Virus record (IMG/VR): IMGVR_UViG_3300022871_000990
Coordinates: 1 to 28,614 of that record
DNA length: 28,614 nucleotides
From: a virus
Direction: 5' to 3' (one strand)
Shown: positions 13,743-21,459 of the stretch, in pieces
Layout of the letters: each line of letters opens with the position of its first letter
Numbering within the stretch: position 1 is the first letter of the stretch
Notes under the pieces: model-generated
Database searches by the model: none
What the model was told of the DNA's origin: nothing
The model's input: the letters and a program-made list of their open reading frames with translations, nothing else
Made by a program: the position numbers and the translations under genes

Positions 13743-14909
13743 ATGAACCCCGGGTTTTTTAAACAGAGTGTTACTTTTGCGGAAAAATGCGGTGTGGCTT
13801 GCACGCTTGATCGCGACTGCCGCTCTCCCAAGATGCCGGTCACCGGTGAAGGGCGAATGAGGATCCTCATCATTGCTGAAGCACCCGGTGAGCAGGAGGA
13901 CAGGCAGAATACGCAATTCATCGGCCCAGCCGGACAACTCCTTCGCAAGATTCTAGCCGAGCATGGAGTTGACCTTGACCGTGACTGCCGCAAGACAAAT
14001 GCTGTGAGATGCCGACCGCCTGAAAATCGCCGTCCTACGCGTCAAGAGATCGAGGCCTGCCAACAGCACGTCTGGGATGAGATCGCCCGTTCTAGGCCTA
14101 TCCTGACGCTTTTATTGGGGCAAATAGCGGTGGAATCCTTCCTGCTAGGCCGAATAACCAAAATAGGCCAGATCGGACGGTGGCGGGGCATGGCAATTCC
14201 AGACCAAAAAGCCGGGTGCTGGATCTGCCCGACATTCCATCCAAGCTATATTCTTCGTAGCCAGGAAGGAAGAATAATCAGGGGCAAGGCCAAACCAATT
14301 CTACCCACCGAGGAATTGATATTCAGGATGGATTTAGAACAGGCATTGACACTATTGGATAAACCATTTCCGGTCGCTCCTCCTCCTCAAGTAATGTGTG
14401 AGTGGCACTGGAGCACAAAACCCGGTGATACGGTCGCCATCGACTACGAAACTACCGGCCTGAAGCCCTACCGCAAAGGACATCGAATTGTGTCGGCTGG
14501 GATCAGCAATGGTGAATGGGCTTGGGCAGGTGAAATGACACCAAAGTTTGCCCGAAAATGGAAGCTATTGTTGGCCGATCAAAATATTAAAAAGATCGCC
14601 CACAACATGAAGTTCGAGCATCAGTGGGCTGCTCATTGTCTTGATGTGGAAACGCAAGGTTGGTTATGGGACACGATGCTTGCCTCACACATGGTTGATA
14701 ATCGCAAACTTTATTGTAAACTAAAGCACCAAGCGTATATCAACTTTGGTGTACCCGACTGGAGTGATGGCATAGATTTTGAGAACGATGATGACGACTT
14801 CGCTATCCATCCCACCGTGGTTACTGATAAGTTGCTGAGTTACAATGCTCTTGATGCTTTCTGGTGTTACAAATTATATGAGAAACAAATGGAGAAGTTC
14901 AAAAAATGA
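13743..14909 (+). CDS. Family 4 uracil-DNA glycosylase fused to 3'-5' exonuclease
   Basis: A 388-residue fusion. Residues 1-205 are a Fe-S uracil glycosylase of family 4: IAEAPGEQED (45-54), FIGPAGQLL (59-67) and FHPSYIL (165-171). C16, C20, C90 and C106 are placed like the cluster ligands; C90-C106 has the usual 15-residue gap. Residues about 225-388 are the proofreading domain of a family A polymerase: Exo I DYETTG (234-239), Exo II HNMKFE (287-292), Exo III YNALD (367-371). The polymerase domain is encoded by the next gene, overlapping by four bases. Likely function: uracil removal tied to proofreading at the fork. There is no clear ribosome binding site; the start is kept because later starts lose the N-terminal cysteines. 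Confidence 0.85.
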   Translation: MNPGFFKQSVTFAEKCGVACTLDRDCRSPKMPVTGEGRMRILIIAEAPGEQEDRQNTQFIGPAGQLLRKILAEHGVDLDRDCRKTNAVRCRPPENRRPTRQEIEACQQHVWDEIARSRPILTLLLGQIAVESFLLGRITKIGQIGRWRGMAIPDQKAGCWICPTFHPSYILRSQEGRIIRGKAKPILPTEELIFRMDLEQALTLLDKPFPVAPPPQVMCEWHWSTKPGDTVAIDYETTGLKPYRKGHRIVSAGISNGEWAWAGEMTPKFARKWKLLLADQNIKKIAHNMKFEHQWAAHCLDVETQGWLWDTMLASHMVDNRKLYCKLKHQAYINFGVPDWSDGIDFENDDDDFAIHPTVVTDKLLSYNALDAFWCYKLYEKQMEKFKK

Positions 14910-16261
14910 CTCCATTGTCCATGGACGGTTATAAACTCCTGCACGATAGTGCTTTGGTTTTTGCAGACATCGAGGCCACCGGAATCCGTATGGATGTCAA
15001 ATATCTCCATGAACAGGACATAGCTGTTGGAAATGACATTCTTGGTATAGAACGTCAACTTTGGAAGACGAGTGAGGCCAAAGAATGGAAACTTCGGTTC
15101 AAAGATAAGATCAAGTTCAGTGCCACGGCCCAACTGTCCGAAATGCTTTTTAAGCAATGGAAATACAAGCCCACCAAAACCACTCGGAAGGGTCGGGCAT
15201 CTGTCGATGATGAAGTGCTTCGTAAGATCAACAGTCCATTCACCCGACTCATTTTACAGCATCGAAAGTTGAGCACAGTAAGAAACACGTTCCTTTCCGG
15301 TTTGTTGGAGAATCAATTAAATGGGTTCCTACACCCATCTTTCAACTTGCATACGGTACTGAGTTATAGAGGGAGTTGTCATGGTCCAAACTTTCAAAAT
15401 CAACCCGTGCGTGATCCTGTTCAAGGAGAGATTGTCCGGAAGGCGTTCCTTCCCCTCATTCCAGAGCACCAGTTTGGGGAGATTGACTATAAAGGAAACG
15501 AGGTTGTCAGCAACGCTTGCTATAATCATGACCCAAACCTGGTGGCTTACATCAAGGATCCAACTAAGGACATGCATGAAGATTCCGCCAAGAACTGTTT
15601 CATCCTCCAACCAAAACAGATTGGGGAGATGATCCGATACGTCGGGAAGAACGGATTTACCTTCCCGGAATTCTACGGTAGCTATTTTATCAACATTGCT
15701 CCGGCTATGTGGTGGGCGATTACGGAGCATGGACTTACAACGGAGGATGGAATTCCTTTGTACCTCCATTTGAGGAATGAAGGAATTTCTAATGAGGAGG
15801 AATTTATAGACCACATCCAACAAGTGGAGCAACATTTTTGGGACGAGCGTTTTCCAACCTTTGCCAAGTGGAAAGTCAAGTGGTATGAAGCGTACCAGAG
15901 GAAAGGGTATTTTGACTTGCTTACCGGTTTCCGGTGTCAAGGTCCCATGCGTAAAAACGAAGTGTGCAACTATCCTGGGCAAGGAACAGCATTTCATTTT
16001 CTATTGTGGGGAATGGTGCGATTACACGAATGGTTAGTCAACAATGAAATGAAAACTCAAATACTCGGTGAAATACATGATTCAATTGTGATATCCTTCC
16101 ACCCGGATGAGACCATGACCGTGTTGCGTAAGGCTCGCAAGATTATGTGTGTGGACATTAGAAAGCACTGGAAATGGATTAACGTCCCGATGAGCATAGA
16201 AGCGGAAGTCGCCCCTGTGGGAAAATCGTGGCAGGAAAAACAACCTATGGAGATATCATGA
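14906..16261 (+). CDS. DNA polymerase I family, polymerase domain only
   Basis: A 451-residue family A polymerase lacking 5' and 3' exonuclease domains. A template-binding segment reads SYRGSCHGPNFQNQP. Motif A is GEIDYKGNEV with catalytic D194, in place of the usual DYSQIE. Motif B is IRYVGKNGFTFPEFYGSY, with K248 and Y257, and an unusual GFTFPEF instead of the NFG turn. Motif C is EIHDS with H391-D392. All catalytic acids are present. The proofreading domain is on the preceding gene, so the holoenzyme is split. The start overlaps the upstream stop and the stop overlaps the next start (ATGA), a tightly coupled unit. Confidence 0.88.
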   Translation: MTPLSMDGYKLLHDSALVFADIEATGIRMDVKYLHEQDIAVGNDILGIERQLWKTSEAKEWKLRFKDKIKFSATAQLSEMLFKQWKYKPTKTTRKGRASVDDEVLRKINSPFTRLILQHRKLSTVRNTFLSGLLENQLNGFLHPSFNLHTVLSYRGSCHGPNFQNQPVRDPVQGEIVRKAFLPLIPEHQFGEIDYKGNEVVSNACYNHDPNLVAYIKDPTKDMHEDSAKNCFILQPKQIGEMIRYVGKNGFTFPEFYGSYFINIAPAMWWAITEHGLTTEDGIPLYLHLRNEGISNEEEFIDHIQQVEQHFWDERFPTFAKWKVKWYEAYQRKGYFDLLTGFRCQGPMRKNEVCNYPGQGTAFHFLLWGMVRLHEWLVNNEMKTQILGEIHDSIVISFHPDETMTVLRKARKIMCVDIRKHWKWINVPMSIEAEVAPVGKSWQEKQPMEIS

Positions 16262-16461
16262 GCAAATCATCTGAACGCATTTGTGAAAAATTGTGTTGGA
16301 TTCGGGACCAGCTTCAAATAACCCGTCAGATGAAATGCACCTGTCCTGGTTTCTATCTCCAATACAATCAGGGATGCTCTTGTGAACGGGGTCGGGAAAT
16401 AAAAAGATTAGAGAACGAGATGACTAAAAAACTGGACGAACTAAATATGGAGGATAAATGA
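16258..16461 (+). CDS. Small cysteine-rich protein, unknown function
   Basis: A 67-residue protein starting MSKSSERICEKLCW, with CTCPGF and CSCERG two-Cys pairs flanking a short turn, then a charged C-terminal helix (REIKRLENEMTKKLDEL). The Cys pairs suggest a zinc knuckle. GGAG lies six bases before the ATG. Both ends overlap or abut neighbours (ATGA with the polymerase, four bases with the clamp loader), so it is an integral part of the replisome operon. No function recognised. Confidence 0.55.
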   Translation: MSKSSERICEKLCWIRDQLQITRQMKCTCPGFYLQYNQGCSCERGREIKRLENEMTKKLDELNMEDK

Positions 16462-17369
16462 GTGCAACATCATTAGCAGTAAAGTATAGACCAAAACGGC
16501 TATCTGATTTCCTCGGCAACACTGAGACCGTCCAATCCCTTCGTGCCCTGATGGAACGCGAGGAGATGCCACACACAATTCTGTTCACCGGTCCAAGTGG
16601 AACAGGCAAGACCACACTCGCTCGAATCGTGGCAAAGCGACTCCGATGTTCTGAATACGACTTGCAGGAACTGAACACCGCTGACTTTCGAGGCATTGAT
16701 ACGATCAGGGACGTGGTAAAGAATATGTCGTTGTGCCCGATGAGCGGGTCGTATCGGATATGGATACTGGATGAGTGTCATTCCCTCACGAAGGACGCCC
16801 AGCACGCTCTATTGAAAGCCCTCGAGGATACACCCAAGCATGTTTATTTCCTGCTGGCCACTACCAATCCGGAGAAGCTTCTACCCACGATCAAGACTCG
16901 GTGCGTGACGTTTGATGTGAAGCCTCTGAATGATAAATTGATGGATCAGTTACTGAAGGACGTAATAGCGAAGGAACAAGTATTGGTAATGCAGGAAGCC
17001 ATTGATCAGATTATACAGGACTCCCTTGGTTCTGCTCGCATGGCACTGTCGATTCTTGATAAGATTATCAACATGGACAGCAAGCTTATGTTGGAAGCAG
17101 CAAAGCAACAGGCAGCAGCACAATCAGAAGCTATCAATCTATGTCGTGCCCTGATCAGCAAACGTCCGTGGAAAGAGATAGCCAAAATTATACGAGGGCT
17201 GGAACAGGAACCGGAGAGCGTGAGGCGAGCGGTGCTGGGGTACGCCCAGGCAGTATTACTTAAATCGGACAATCCGCAAGCGGCACTGGTGTTGATGAAT
17301 TTCCGTGCTCCACTTTATGATGTTGGGAAACCGGGATTGACGATTGCTTGTTACGAGAGCATAGCTTAA
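16458..17369 (+). CDS. Clamp loader AAA+ ATPase, DnaX/RFC-like
   Basis: A 303-residue AAA+ protein. The N-terminal LAVKYRPKRLSDFLGN is the typical clamp-loader opening. Walker A is GPSGTGKT (45-52), Walker B is ILDECH (103-108), sensor 1 is LATTNPEK (133-140), and KTRC (146-149) takes the place of the SRC motif with the arginine finger. LGSARMALSILDKI fits sensor 2. It should load the clamp-like protein encoded at 12728. A single subunit of this size resembles T4 gp44; no small partner (gp62) is evident. GGAGG precedes the ATG. Confidence 0.87.
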   Translation: MSATSLAVKYRPKRLSDFLGNTETVQSLRALMEREEMPHTILFTGPSGTGKTTLARIVAKRLRCSEYDLQELNTADFRGIDTIRDVVKNMSLCPMSGSYRIWILDECHSLTKDAQHALLKALEDTPKHVYFLLATTNPEKLLPTIKTRCVTFDVKPLNDKLMDQLLKDVIAKEQVLVMQEAIDQIIQDSLGSARMALSILDKIINMDSKLMLEAAKQQAAAQSEAINLCRALISKRPWKEIAKIIRGLEQEPESVRRAVLGYAQAVLLKSDNPQAALVLMNFRAPLYDVGKPGLTIACYESIA

Positions 17370-17394
17370 ATGAACGACCGTGAAACCGTATAAT
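17366..17394 (+). promoter_or_regulatory. Promoter, TTAAAT/TATAAT family
   Basis: TTAAAT (17366-17371), a 17-base spacer, TATAAT (17389-17394) followed by A. It overlaps the clamp loader stop codon and shares TTAAATGAAC and CCGTATAATA with the other members. It would drive the UvsY-like gene and probably the RNA element behind it. Confidence 0.67.
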
Positions 17395-17413
17395 AAGGTA
17401 AGGAGAAAATGAA

Positions 17414-17920
17414 ATGAGCGACCCAAATTATGACCAAGATATTTCCATCGACCCTGACGCCCTCGACATAGAGTGGACGAAGCAGGCGCAGACCTTTTTT
17501 AAATATGCCGAGCTGACCGCCAGGGCTCATGTCGTAATGGATCGTAAGAAAGAGAAAATAGATGTCCTCGAAGCAACGATGGGATTGAAAATCAGAACAA
17601 ACCCGGCTTCTTATGGACTGGAAAAAATTACTGAGGGTGCTGTTCAATCAACTATTCTGATTGACCAGAACCACATTGACGTGTTATCCGAATTGGCCGA
17701 TCTCAAATATGAATACGAAGTGCTGATCGCCGCCGTCCGTGCCCTCGACCAAAAGAAAGCGGCACTGGAGAACCTGGTCCGGTTGCAGGGACAAAACTAC
17801 TTTGCCGGACCGTCAGTGCCTCGTGAGATTGGAAAAGAGTGGGCACGTGACATTGAACGTAATACAGTACGTAGCAAAGTAAAAACAGCGATGAGTAATA
17901 AACGGGCAATCAAACGATAA
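17414..17920 (+). CDS. UvsY-like recombination mediator (putative)
   Basis: A 168-residue helical protein. Features that match phage UvsY-type mediators: an N-terminal helix with AELTARAHVVMDRKKEKID, a middle IRTNPASYG, an EYEVLIAAVRALDQKKAALENLVRL helix, and QNYFAGPSVPRE near the C-terminus. UvsY helps load the UvsX recombinase onto SSB-coated DNA; genes for both partners lie downstream (18313 and 20332). AGGAG lies eight bases before the chosen ATG. A competing ATG at 17409 stops after two codons. The assignment rests on remembered family motifs plus context. Confidence 0.6.
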   Translation: MSDPNYDQDISIDPDALDIEWTKQAQTFFKYAELTARAHVVMDRKKEKIDVLEATMGLKIRTNPASYGLEKITEGAVQSTILIDQNHIDVLSELADLKYEYEVLIAAVRALDQKKAALENLVRLQGQNYFAGPSVPREIGKEWARDIERNTVRSKVKTAMSNKRAIKR

Positions 17921-18134
17921 AGAAAAGGGTGCGTTAGTTACCGTGAGTTCGATAAACGGAAATCTCATGTGTGAATCTGGCACAAAACGTGAAGCCGTAA
18001 AAACGGTTCATCCCGCCATGAAGGTTAGTCTGATCAACGCTTCATGGCCACAAGGAGGTAAGAGGGCAAGCGTGGTAGAAATATTCTTCTGCCATAAAAA
18101 CGGATAGCGGCAGTCCCGCCACCCTTTTCTTTTT
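17919..18134 (+). ncRNA. Large structured RNA element closed by a 13-bp stem
   Basis: AAAGAAAAGGGTG (17919-17931, beginning in the upstream stop codon) is fully complementary to CACCCTTTTCTTT (18120-18132). Inside are clear hairpins: CCGT/ACGG (17941-17944/17956-17959), AGCCGT/ACGGTT (17993-17998/18003-18008, loop AAAA, one G-U), GCCATGAAG/CTTCATGGC (18015-18023/18040-18048) and TGGTAGAA/TTCTGCCA (18073-18080/18087-18094). No reading frame of note spans the gap. The 3' side ends CCTTTTCTTTTT like a terminator, as does the element at 5584. I do not recognise the class: no tRNA T-loop, no tmRNA motif, no obvious group I core. Confidence 0.6.
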
Positions 18135-18145
18135 GAGAGAATAAT

Positions 18146-18316
18146 ATGAACATTGCTGATCTTACTCCAATTCAGTTAATCTTAGTCATAATAGGATCTT
18201 GGTTTTGGGTGTATGTCGCAGGTCGGCTTGCCAGTGCAGGAATACTCAAGTCATGGTGGGATTTTATTTCCCAAAAACGTAAACCGCCGAAAGGCACAAA
18301 GGAGGAGGAGACATGA
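18146..18316 (+). CDS. Tiny single-pass membrane protein
   Basis: A 56-residue frame. Residues about 8-33 (PIQLILVIIGSWFWVYVAGRL and following) form one hydrophobic membrane segment, followed by a basic then acidic tail (SQKRKPPKGTKEEET). The ribosome binding site is weak (GAGAGA). The stop overlaps the SSB start (ATGA at 18313-18316), which supports real translation. Function unknown. It could be an accessory lysis or superinfection-type protein, but nothing in the sequence proves that. Confidence 0.5.
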   Translation: MNIADLTPIQLILVIIGSWFWVYVAGRLASAGILKSWWDFISQKRKPPKGTKEEET

Positions 18317-19353
18317 AGAGTTCGCAACAGTCAATGAAGGATCGCGTCCGCAAACGGGCGGAGGTCCACAAGAACCGGGGAGGGCTGGATACGCTGGCTC
18401 TGCCTGAAGGTGTCGAGTTGTACAAGCCAGAAAAAGGAAGTGTCGAGTTTGACATCATCCCTTACATGGTGACAGCCGACAATCATCCAGAAGTCAAGAA
18501 GGGTGAAATCTGGTACGAGCGGACTTATCTGGCCCACCGCAATGTCGGACCGGAAGAGAAGTTCCTTGTATGCCCACGCACGATCGGCAAACGATGCCCG
18601 ATCTGTGAGGAGCACCAGAAACTCAACAAGGATCCGGATGCTGACGAGGCTGTCGTCAAGGGTTTGCGAGCTAAAGAACGCGAGCTGTTCAATGTGGTGA
18701 TGAAAGACGGTGACGGATCGGTGATGCTTTTGGATATCAGTGTATTCTTGTTCGGACTCAAACTGGAGCAGGAAATACTGGAAGGTGACGAAGAGAATGC
18801 ATCTTTCGCCGAACTGAAGGGCGGCAAAACGCTCAAGGTGCGGTGGGAACAGAAGTCCATGGGCACGAACAAGTTCGTCGAGGCTGGTCGGATCGACTTC
18901 AAAGACCGGGACGACATCGGAGAAGACGCGCTGGACTTAGCGGTTGATCTGGACAAAGCGCTGAAGATCCTGTCCTATGAAGAGATAGAGAAGATATTCC
19001 AGGCCGGTGGCGACGAAGATCCAAACGACGATGAAGATAAGACAAAAGTCGAACCCGAAAAGAAACCTGTCCGACGAGTGATCGGTGGCAATCGGAAACC
19101 AGCAACGACAAGTGACGACGATGACGATCAGATTCCCGGTGCAGAAGCTCCTGCCAAGAGAAGGGTTGGATCAGAGGAAGATGACCCCAACGAGTGCATC
19201 GCTTGTGACGGCACTGGCAAGAACAGCAAGGGGAACACGTGTAAAATATGTGGCGGGTCTGGCAAGAACGATGACACAAATGGTGACGGGGACGAGAAGG
19301 AAAACGAACCCGAAAAGAAACCGAGGTCCATTCGTCGAGCGATCAAGAGATAA
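18313..19353 (+). CDS. Single-stranded DNA-binding protein, gp32-like, with DnaJ-type zinc motif
   Basis: A 346-residue protein. The N-terminal half has the layout of T4 gp32-type SSBs: a basic N-terminus, YKPEKGSVEFDIIPY, then CPRTIGKRCPICEEHQKL (about residues 97-114), the zinc-binding element, and VMLLDISVFLFG. Residues about 230-290 are a charged, acidic linker. Residues about 295-318 carry CIACDGTG, then CKICGGSG, two CxxCxGxG knuckles as in DnaJ zinc domains. The C-terminus ends basic (RSIRRAIKR) instead of the usual acidic tip. It should coat single-stranded DNA and recruit UvsY/UvsX. GGAGGAGG lies upstream. Confidence 0.72.
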   Translation: MKSSQQSMKDRVRKRAEVHKNRGGLDTLALPEGVELYKPEKGSVEFDIIPYMVTADNHPEVKKGEIWYERTYLAHRNVGPEEKFLVCPRTIGKRCPICEEHQKLNKDPDADEAVVKGLRAKERELFNVVMKDGDGSVMLLDISVFLFGLKLEQEILEGDEENASFAELKGGKTLKVRWEQKSMGTNKFVEAGRIDFKDRDDIGEDALDLAVDLDKALKILSYEEIEKIFQAGGDEDPNDDEDKTKVEPEKKPVRRVIGGNRKPATTSDDDDDQIPGAEAPAKRRVGSEEDDPNECIACDGTGKNSKGNTCKICGGSGKNDDTNGDGDEKENEPEKKPRSIRRAIKR

Positions 19354-19470
19354 TTCCGGTCGGTGAGGGATGCCCCTGCAATTGGCCGCAGGAACCCTCC
19401 CTTCTGGTTAGGGAGTGGTGGCCGGTAACCACTTAAAACCCCGGCATAATTTAATATTTGAAAATAAACC
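19354..19470 (+). other. Hairpin-rich 3' or intergenic region with competing helices
   Basis: Between SSB and the next promoter lie several helices: GAGGG/CCCTC (19365-19369/19395-19399) enclosing CCTGC/GCAGG (19375-19379/19388-19392); CTCCC/GGGAG (19397-19401/19411-19415), which shares bases with the first and so excludes it; and AGTGGT/ACCACT (19414-19419/19428-19433). There is no U-tract and no T-loop, so neither a simple terminator nor a tRNA. It could be a structured 3' end of the SSB message or a regulatory switch. Confidence 0.4.
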
Positions 19471-19499
19471 TTTACTTCTTAAAAGGAATATAATATAAT
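19471..19499 (+). promoter_or_regulatory. Promoter of GIY-YIG endonuclease gene 2
   Basis: TTTACT (19471-19476), a 17-base spacer, TATAAT (19494-19499). The -10 is perfect, and the spacing equals that of the other two homing endonuclease promoters. Confidence 0.6.
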
Positions 19500-19503
19500 G
19501 TAT

Positions 19504-19593
19504 GGCAGAAATAGGGTAGCTCCCGAAAAGATGGACACGACTACCATCCTGTTCTGCCTGTTCTTAGTCGCCACAACTAAAGTCGGAGTTGTT
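19504..19593 (+). ncRNA. Structured 5' leader RNA of homing endonuclease (copy 3)
   Basis: P1 is GGCAGAA (19504-19510) with TTCTGCC (19552-19558). P2 is GATGG (19530-19534) with CCATC (19544-19548). P3 is ACAACT (19573-19578) with AGTTGT (19587-19592) and an 8-base loop containing the GG of the ribosome binding site. ATG follows at 19594. Compared with copies 1 and 2, P1, P2 and P3 all change on both strands while keeping pairing. AATAGG after P1 and CCCGAAAAG before P2 are conserved. Confidence 0.65.
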
Positions 19594-20112
19594 ATGGAAT
19601 ATAAAATCTACGGTCTTTATAACGAGTATCACTATCTACGCTACATAGGGGCTACAAAGCGCCTACTTAAAAATCGCTTAAAAGAGCATTTACATCAAGC
19701 TCTTAAAGGCATACATACTCATAAATGCTGTGGTATTCGTGCTATGTTGTACCGTGGATTTTTTCCTACTATCAAATTATTCACTGAAGTAGAAAAATAT
19801 AAATGGCAGATAGTAGAACGAATCTATATTAAACATTTTCACGATCTTGGATATAATTTATGGAATGAAACAAGTGGTGGTGAAGGTTGTTCCGATCTTT
19901 CTTCCTTCGCGCGACAGAAAATGAGTTTGGCGCAAATAGGTAAAAAACACCCAGTAAATTATATTATTCCCATCAGGAAAAGAAAGATAATAGCACAGAA
20001 AGTCAGAGCGTATAGACTTGGTAAACACCATTCGGAAACAACTAAAAAGAAACAACGAAAAGCAACTATTGATCAGCATAGAGCGAAGGGTCACCACATG
20101 CCGGTGAAATAA
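19594..20112 (+). CDS. GIY-YIG homing endonuclease, shorter form
   Basis: A 172-residue relative of the endonuclease at 8210. KIYGLYNEYHYLRYIGATKR carries the GIY and YIG elements, RLKEHLHQALKGIHTHKC matches the Arg helix, and the catalytic Glu is in VERIYIKHF, with the domain closing at NETSGGEG. The C-terminal part has only one clear NUMOD3-like unit (ARQKMSLAQIGKKHP) and a basic tail (HHSETTKKKQRKAT), so the DNA-binding region is reduced against its 233-residue relative. ATG 19594 follows CGGAG; an in-frame ATG at 19498 overlaps the -10 box and is rejected. Located between SSB and recombinase genes. Confidence 0.82.
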   Translation: MEYKIYGLYNEYHYLRYIGATKRLLKNRLKEHLHQALKGIHTHKCCGIRAMLYRGFFPTIKLFTEVEKYKWQIVERIYIKHFHDLGYNLWNETSGGEGCSDLSSFARQKMSLAQIGKKHPVNYIIPIRKRKIIAQKVRAYRLGKHHSETTKKKQRKATIDQHRAKGHHMPVK

Positions 20113-20128
20113 AACCGGCTTTATTTTA
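20100..20128 (+). terminator. Intrinsic terminator
   Basis: GCCGGT (20100-20105) pairs with ACCGGC (20114-20119) over an 8-base loop, followed by TTTATTTT. It overlaps the last codons of the GIY-YIG gene. Confidence 0.65.
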
Positions 20129-20141
20129 AGGAATGACGATA

Positions 20142-20339
20142 ATGAAATTAACAGATCAAGACCCATTCCCATTCGGAAAGTATAAAGACGAACCTATGGA
20201 AGATGTGCCGGCGAGTTATCTCGACTGGTTCATAGGACAGAGTTGGGCGGACAACTGGCCTGCAGTCGTAGATTACATTAAAGACAACCGCGTTATGATT
20301 GACAAGGAGCTGAGAAACAGTGGAGCACTAGATGACTAA
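20142..20339 (+). CDS. DUF3820-like small protein
   Basis: A 65-residue protein with DPFPFGKYKDEPMEDVPASYLDWF, matching the 'MPFGKYKGxxLxDLPxxYLxWL' signature of the DUF3820 family, small proteins common in phages and bacteria whose role is not settled and which are often near exonucleases or recombinases. ATG 20142 is preferred: AAGGA lies nine bases upstream, while the ATG at 20133 directly abuts that site. Its 3' end overlaps the recombinase gene by eight bases. Confidence 0.65.
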   Translation: MKLTDQDPFPFGKYKDEPMEDVPASYLDWFIGQSWADNWPAVVDYIKDNRVMIDKELRNSGALDD

Positions 20340-21459
20340 ACGAATTATTAACCGTCCGGGAGAACTTCCCTCATTGACTTTGCAGATCACCAAACATGCT
20401 ATCGAAGGTCGTGATATCTTGAAAGAACAAGAGGAAGGACATCAGTACATCTCCACTGGCTCTGCCCTACTGAACCTCGCCCTGTCCGACAAGGCCGATG
20501 GCGGTTATTTACCCGGCAAGGTTATTAACGTGATCGGTGACAGTTCCAGTGGCAAGACGTTCCAATGTCTGACCACATTGGCCGAGGCTGCACACAATCC
20601 TGCTTTCGATGACTACTTACTGATCTATGACGACGCAGAAGCCGCCAGCGAGTTTGATCTGGTAAAGTTATTTGGGCAGAAGACTGCCGAACGCATCCTG
20701 CCACCCAATCTTGATTTGGAAGATCCAGAGCATAGTCGGACCATGATGGATTTTCAATCAAGCATACGGCGATTGCTGCAAGGTGATAAACCGATCATCT
20801 ATATCCAAGACAGTTTTGATGCACTTACCACCGACCAGGAACTGAAGCATGCCGCCGACCTGCAGGACGCCCACGACAAAGGCAAGGAAGCCAAAGGAAC
20901 GTATGGAATGGAAAAGGCCAAGCATGCCAGCATCCTCCTACGCCTGATCGCCGGTGGGATAAAGAAGACGAGAAGCCTCGTAATTATCATCAGTCAGACT
21001 CGTGACAATATTGATCCCATGTCATTCCAGCATAAGACACGGGCTGGTGGGAAAGCACTTTATTTTTATTGCTCATACGAGATGTGGTTGGCGGTGGCCA
21101 AGAAACTGTCTACCAAAGTGAACGATCGAAACCACGTGCAAGGTGTTGTTAGCCGAACCAAGATCACCAAGAACAAAGCGAACGGGAAAGTGAGAGAAGT
21201 GGATTTGCCAATTTATTACGATCTGGGTGTGGACGACGTGGGCGCATGTGTGGACTTTCTTATCCAGGAGAAGTGGTGGACGAAGAGTGGGTCTGGAATC
21301 ATCACCGCACCAGAACTGAGGACCACCGCCACCCGCGTGAAGTTAATCAAGGCAATAGAGGAGAAAGGTTGGATTGATCGTCTTCATACCATAACGGAGA
21401 AGGCGTGGCTTTCTATTGAAGAGAAACTAAAACTGAACAGGAAAAAGAGGTACGGATGA
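20332..21459 (+). CDS. RecA/UvsX-like recombinase
   Basis: A 375-residue strand-exchange ATPase. ISTGSALLNLAL opens the RecA core, Walker A is GDSSSGKT (69-76), the Walker B region is PIIYIQDSFDALT, and LVIIISQTRDNID matches the RecA/UvsX 'xxIxxNQ' region with Ser-Gln. Residues about 305-375 form a C-terminal helical domain. The similarity fits phage UvsX-type proteins better than bacterial RecA because the loop between Walker B and the SQT motif holds a long Lys/Asp-rich segment. It works with the SSB and UvsY-like protein upstream and the nucleases downstream. Overlaps DUF3820 by eight bases. Confidence 0.86.
   Translation: MTKRIINRPGELPSLTLQITKHAIEGRDILKEQEEGHQYISTGSALLNLALSDKADGGYLPGKVINVIGDSSSGKTFQCLTTLAEAAHNPAFDDYLLIYDDAEAASEFDLVKLFGQKTAERILPPNLDLEDPEHSRTMMDFQSSIRRLLQGDKPIIYIQDSFDALTTDQELKHAADLQDAHDKGKEAKGTYGMEKAKHASILLRLIAGGIKKTRSLVIIISQTRDNIDPMSFQHKTRAGGKALYFYCSYEMWLAVAKKLSTKVNDRNHVQGVVSRTKITKNKANGKVREVDLPIYYDLGVDDVGACVDFLIQEKWWTKSGSGIITAPELRTTATRVKLIKAIEEKGWIDRLHTITEKAWLSIEEKLKLNRKKRYG

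Noticed and set aside
17919-18134. Group I intron or tRNA in the large RNA element
   Set aside because: Neither a T-loop nor a recognisable intron core was seen, and the flanking genes are both complete.
19354-19470. tRNA gene after SSB
   Set aside because: Several hairpins exist but there is no GTTCRA T-loop and no 7-bp acceptor stem.
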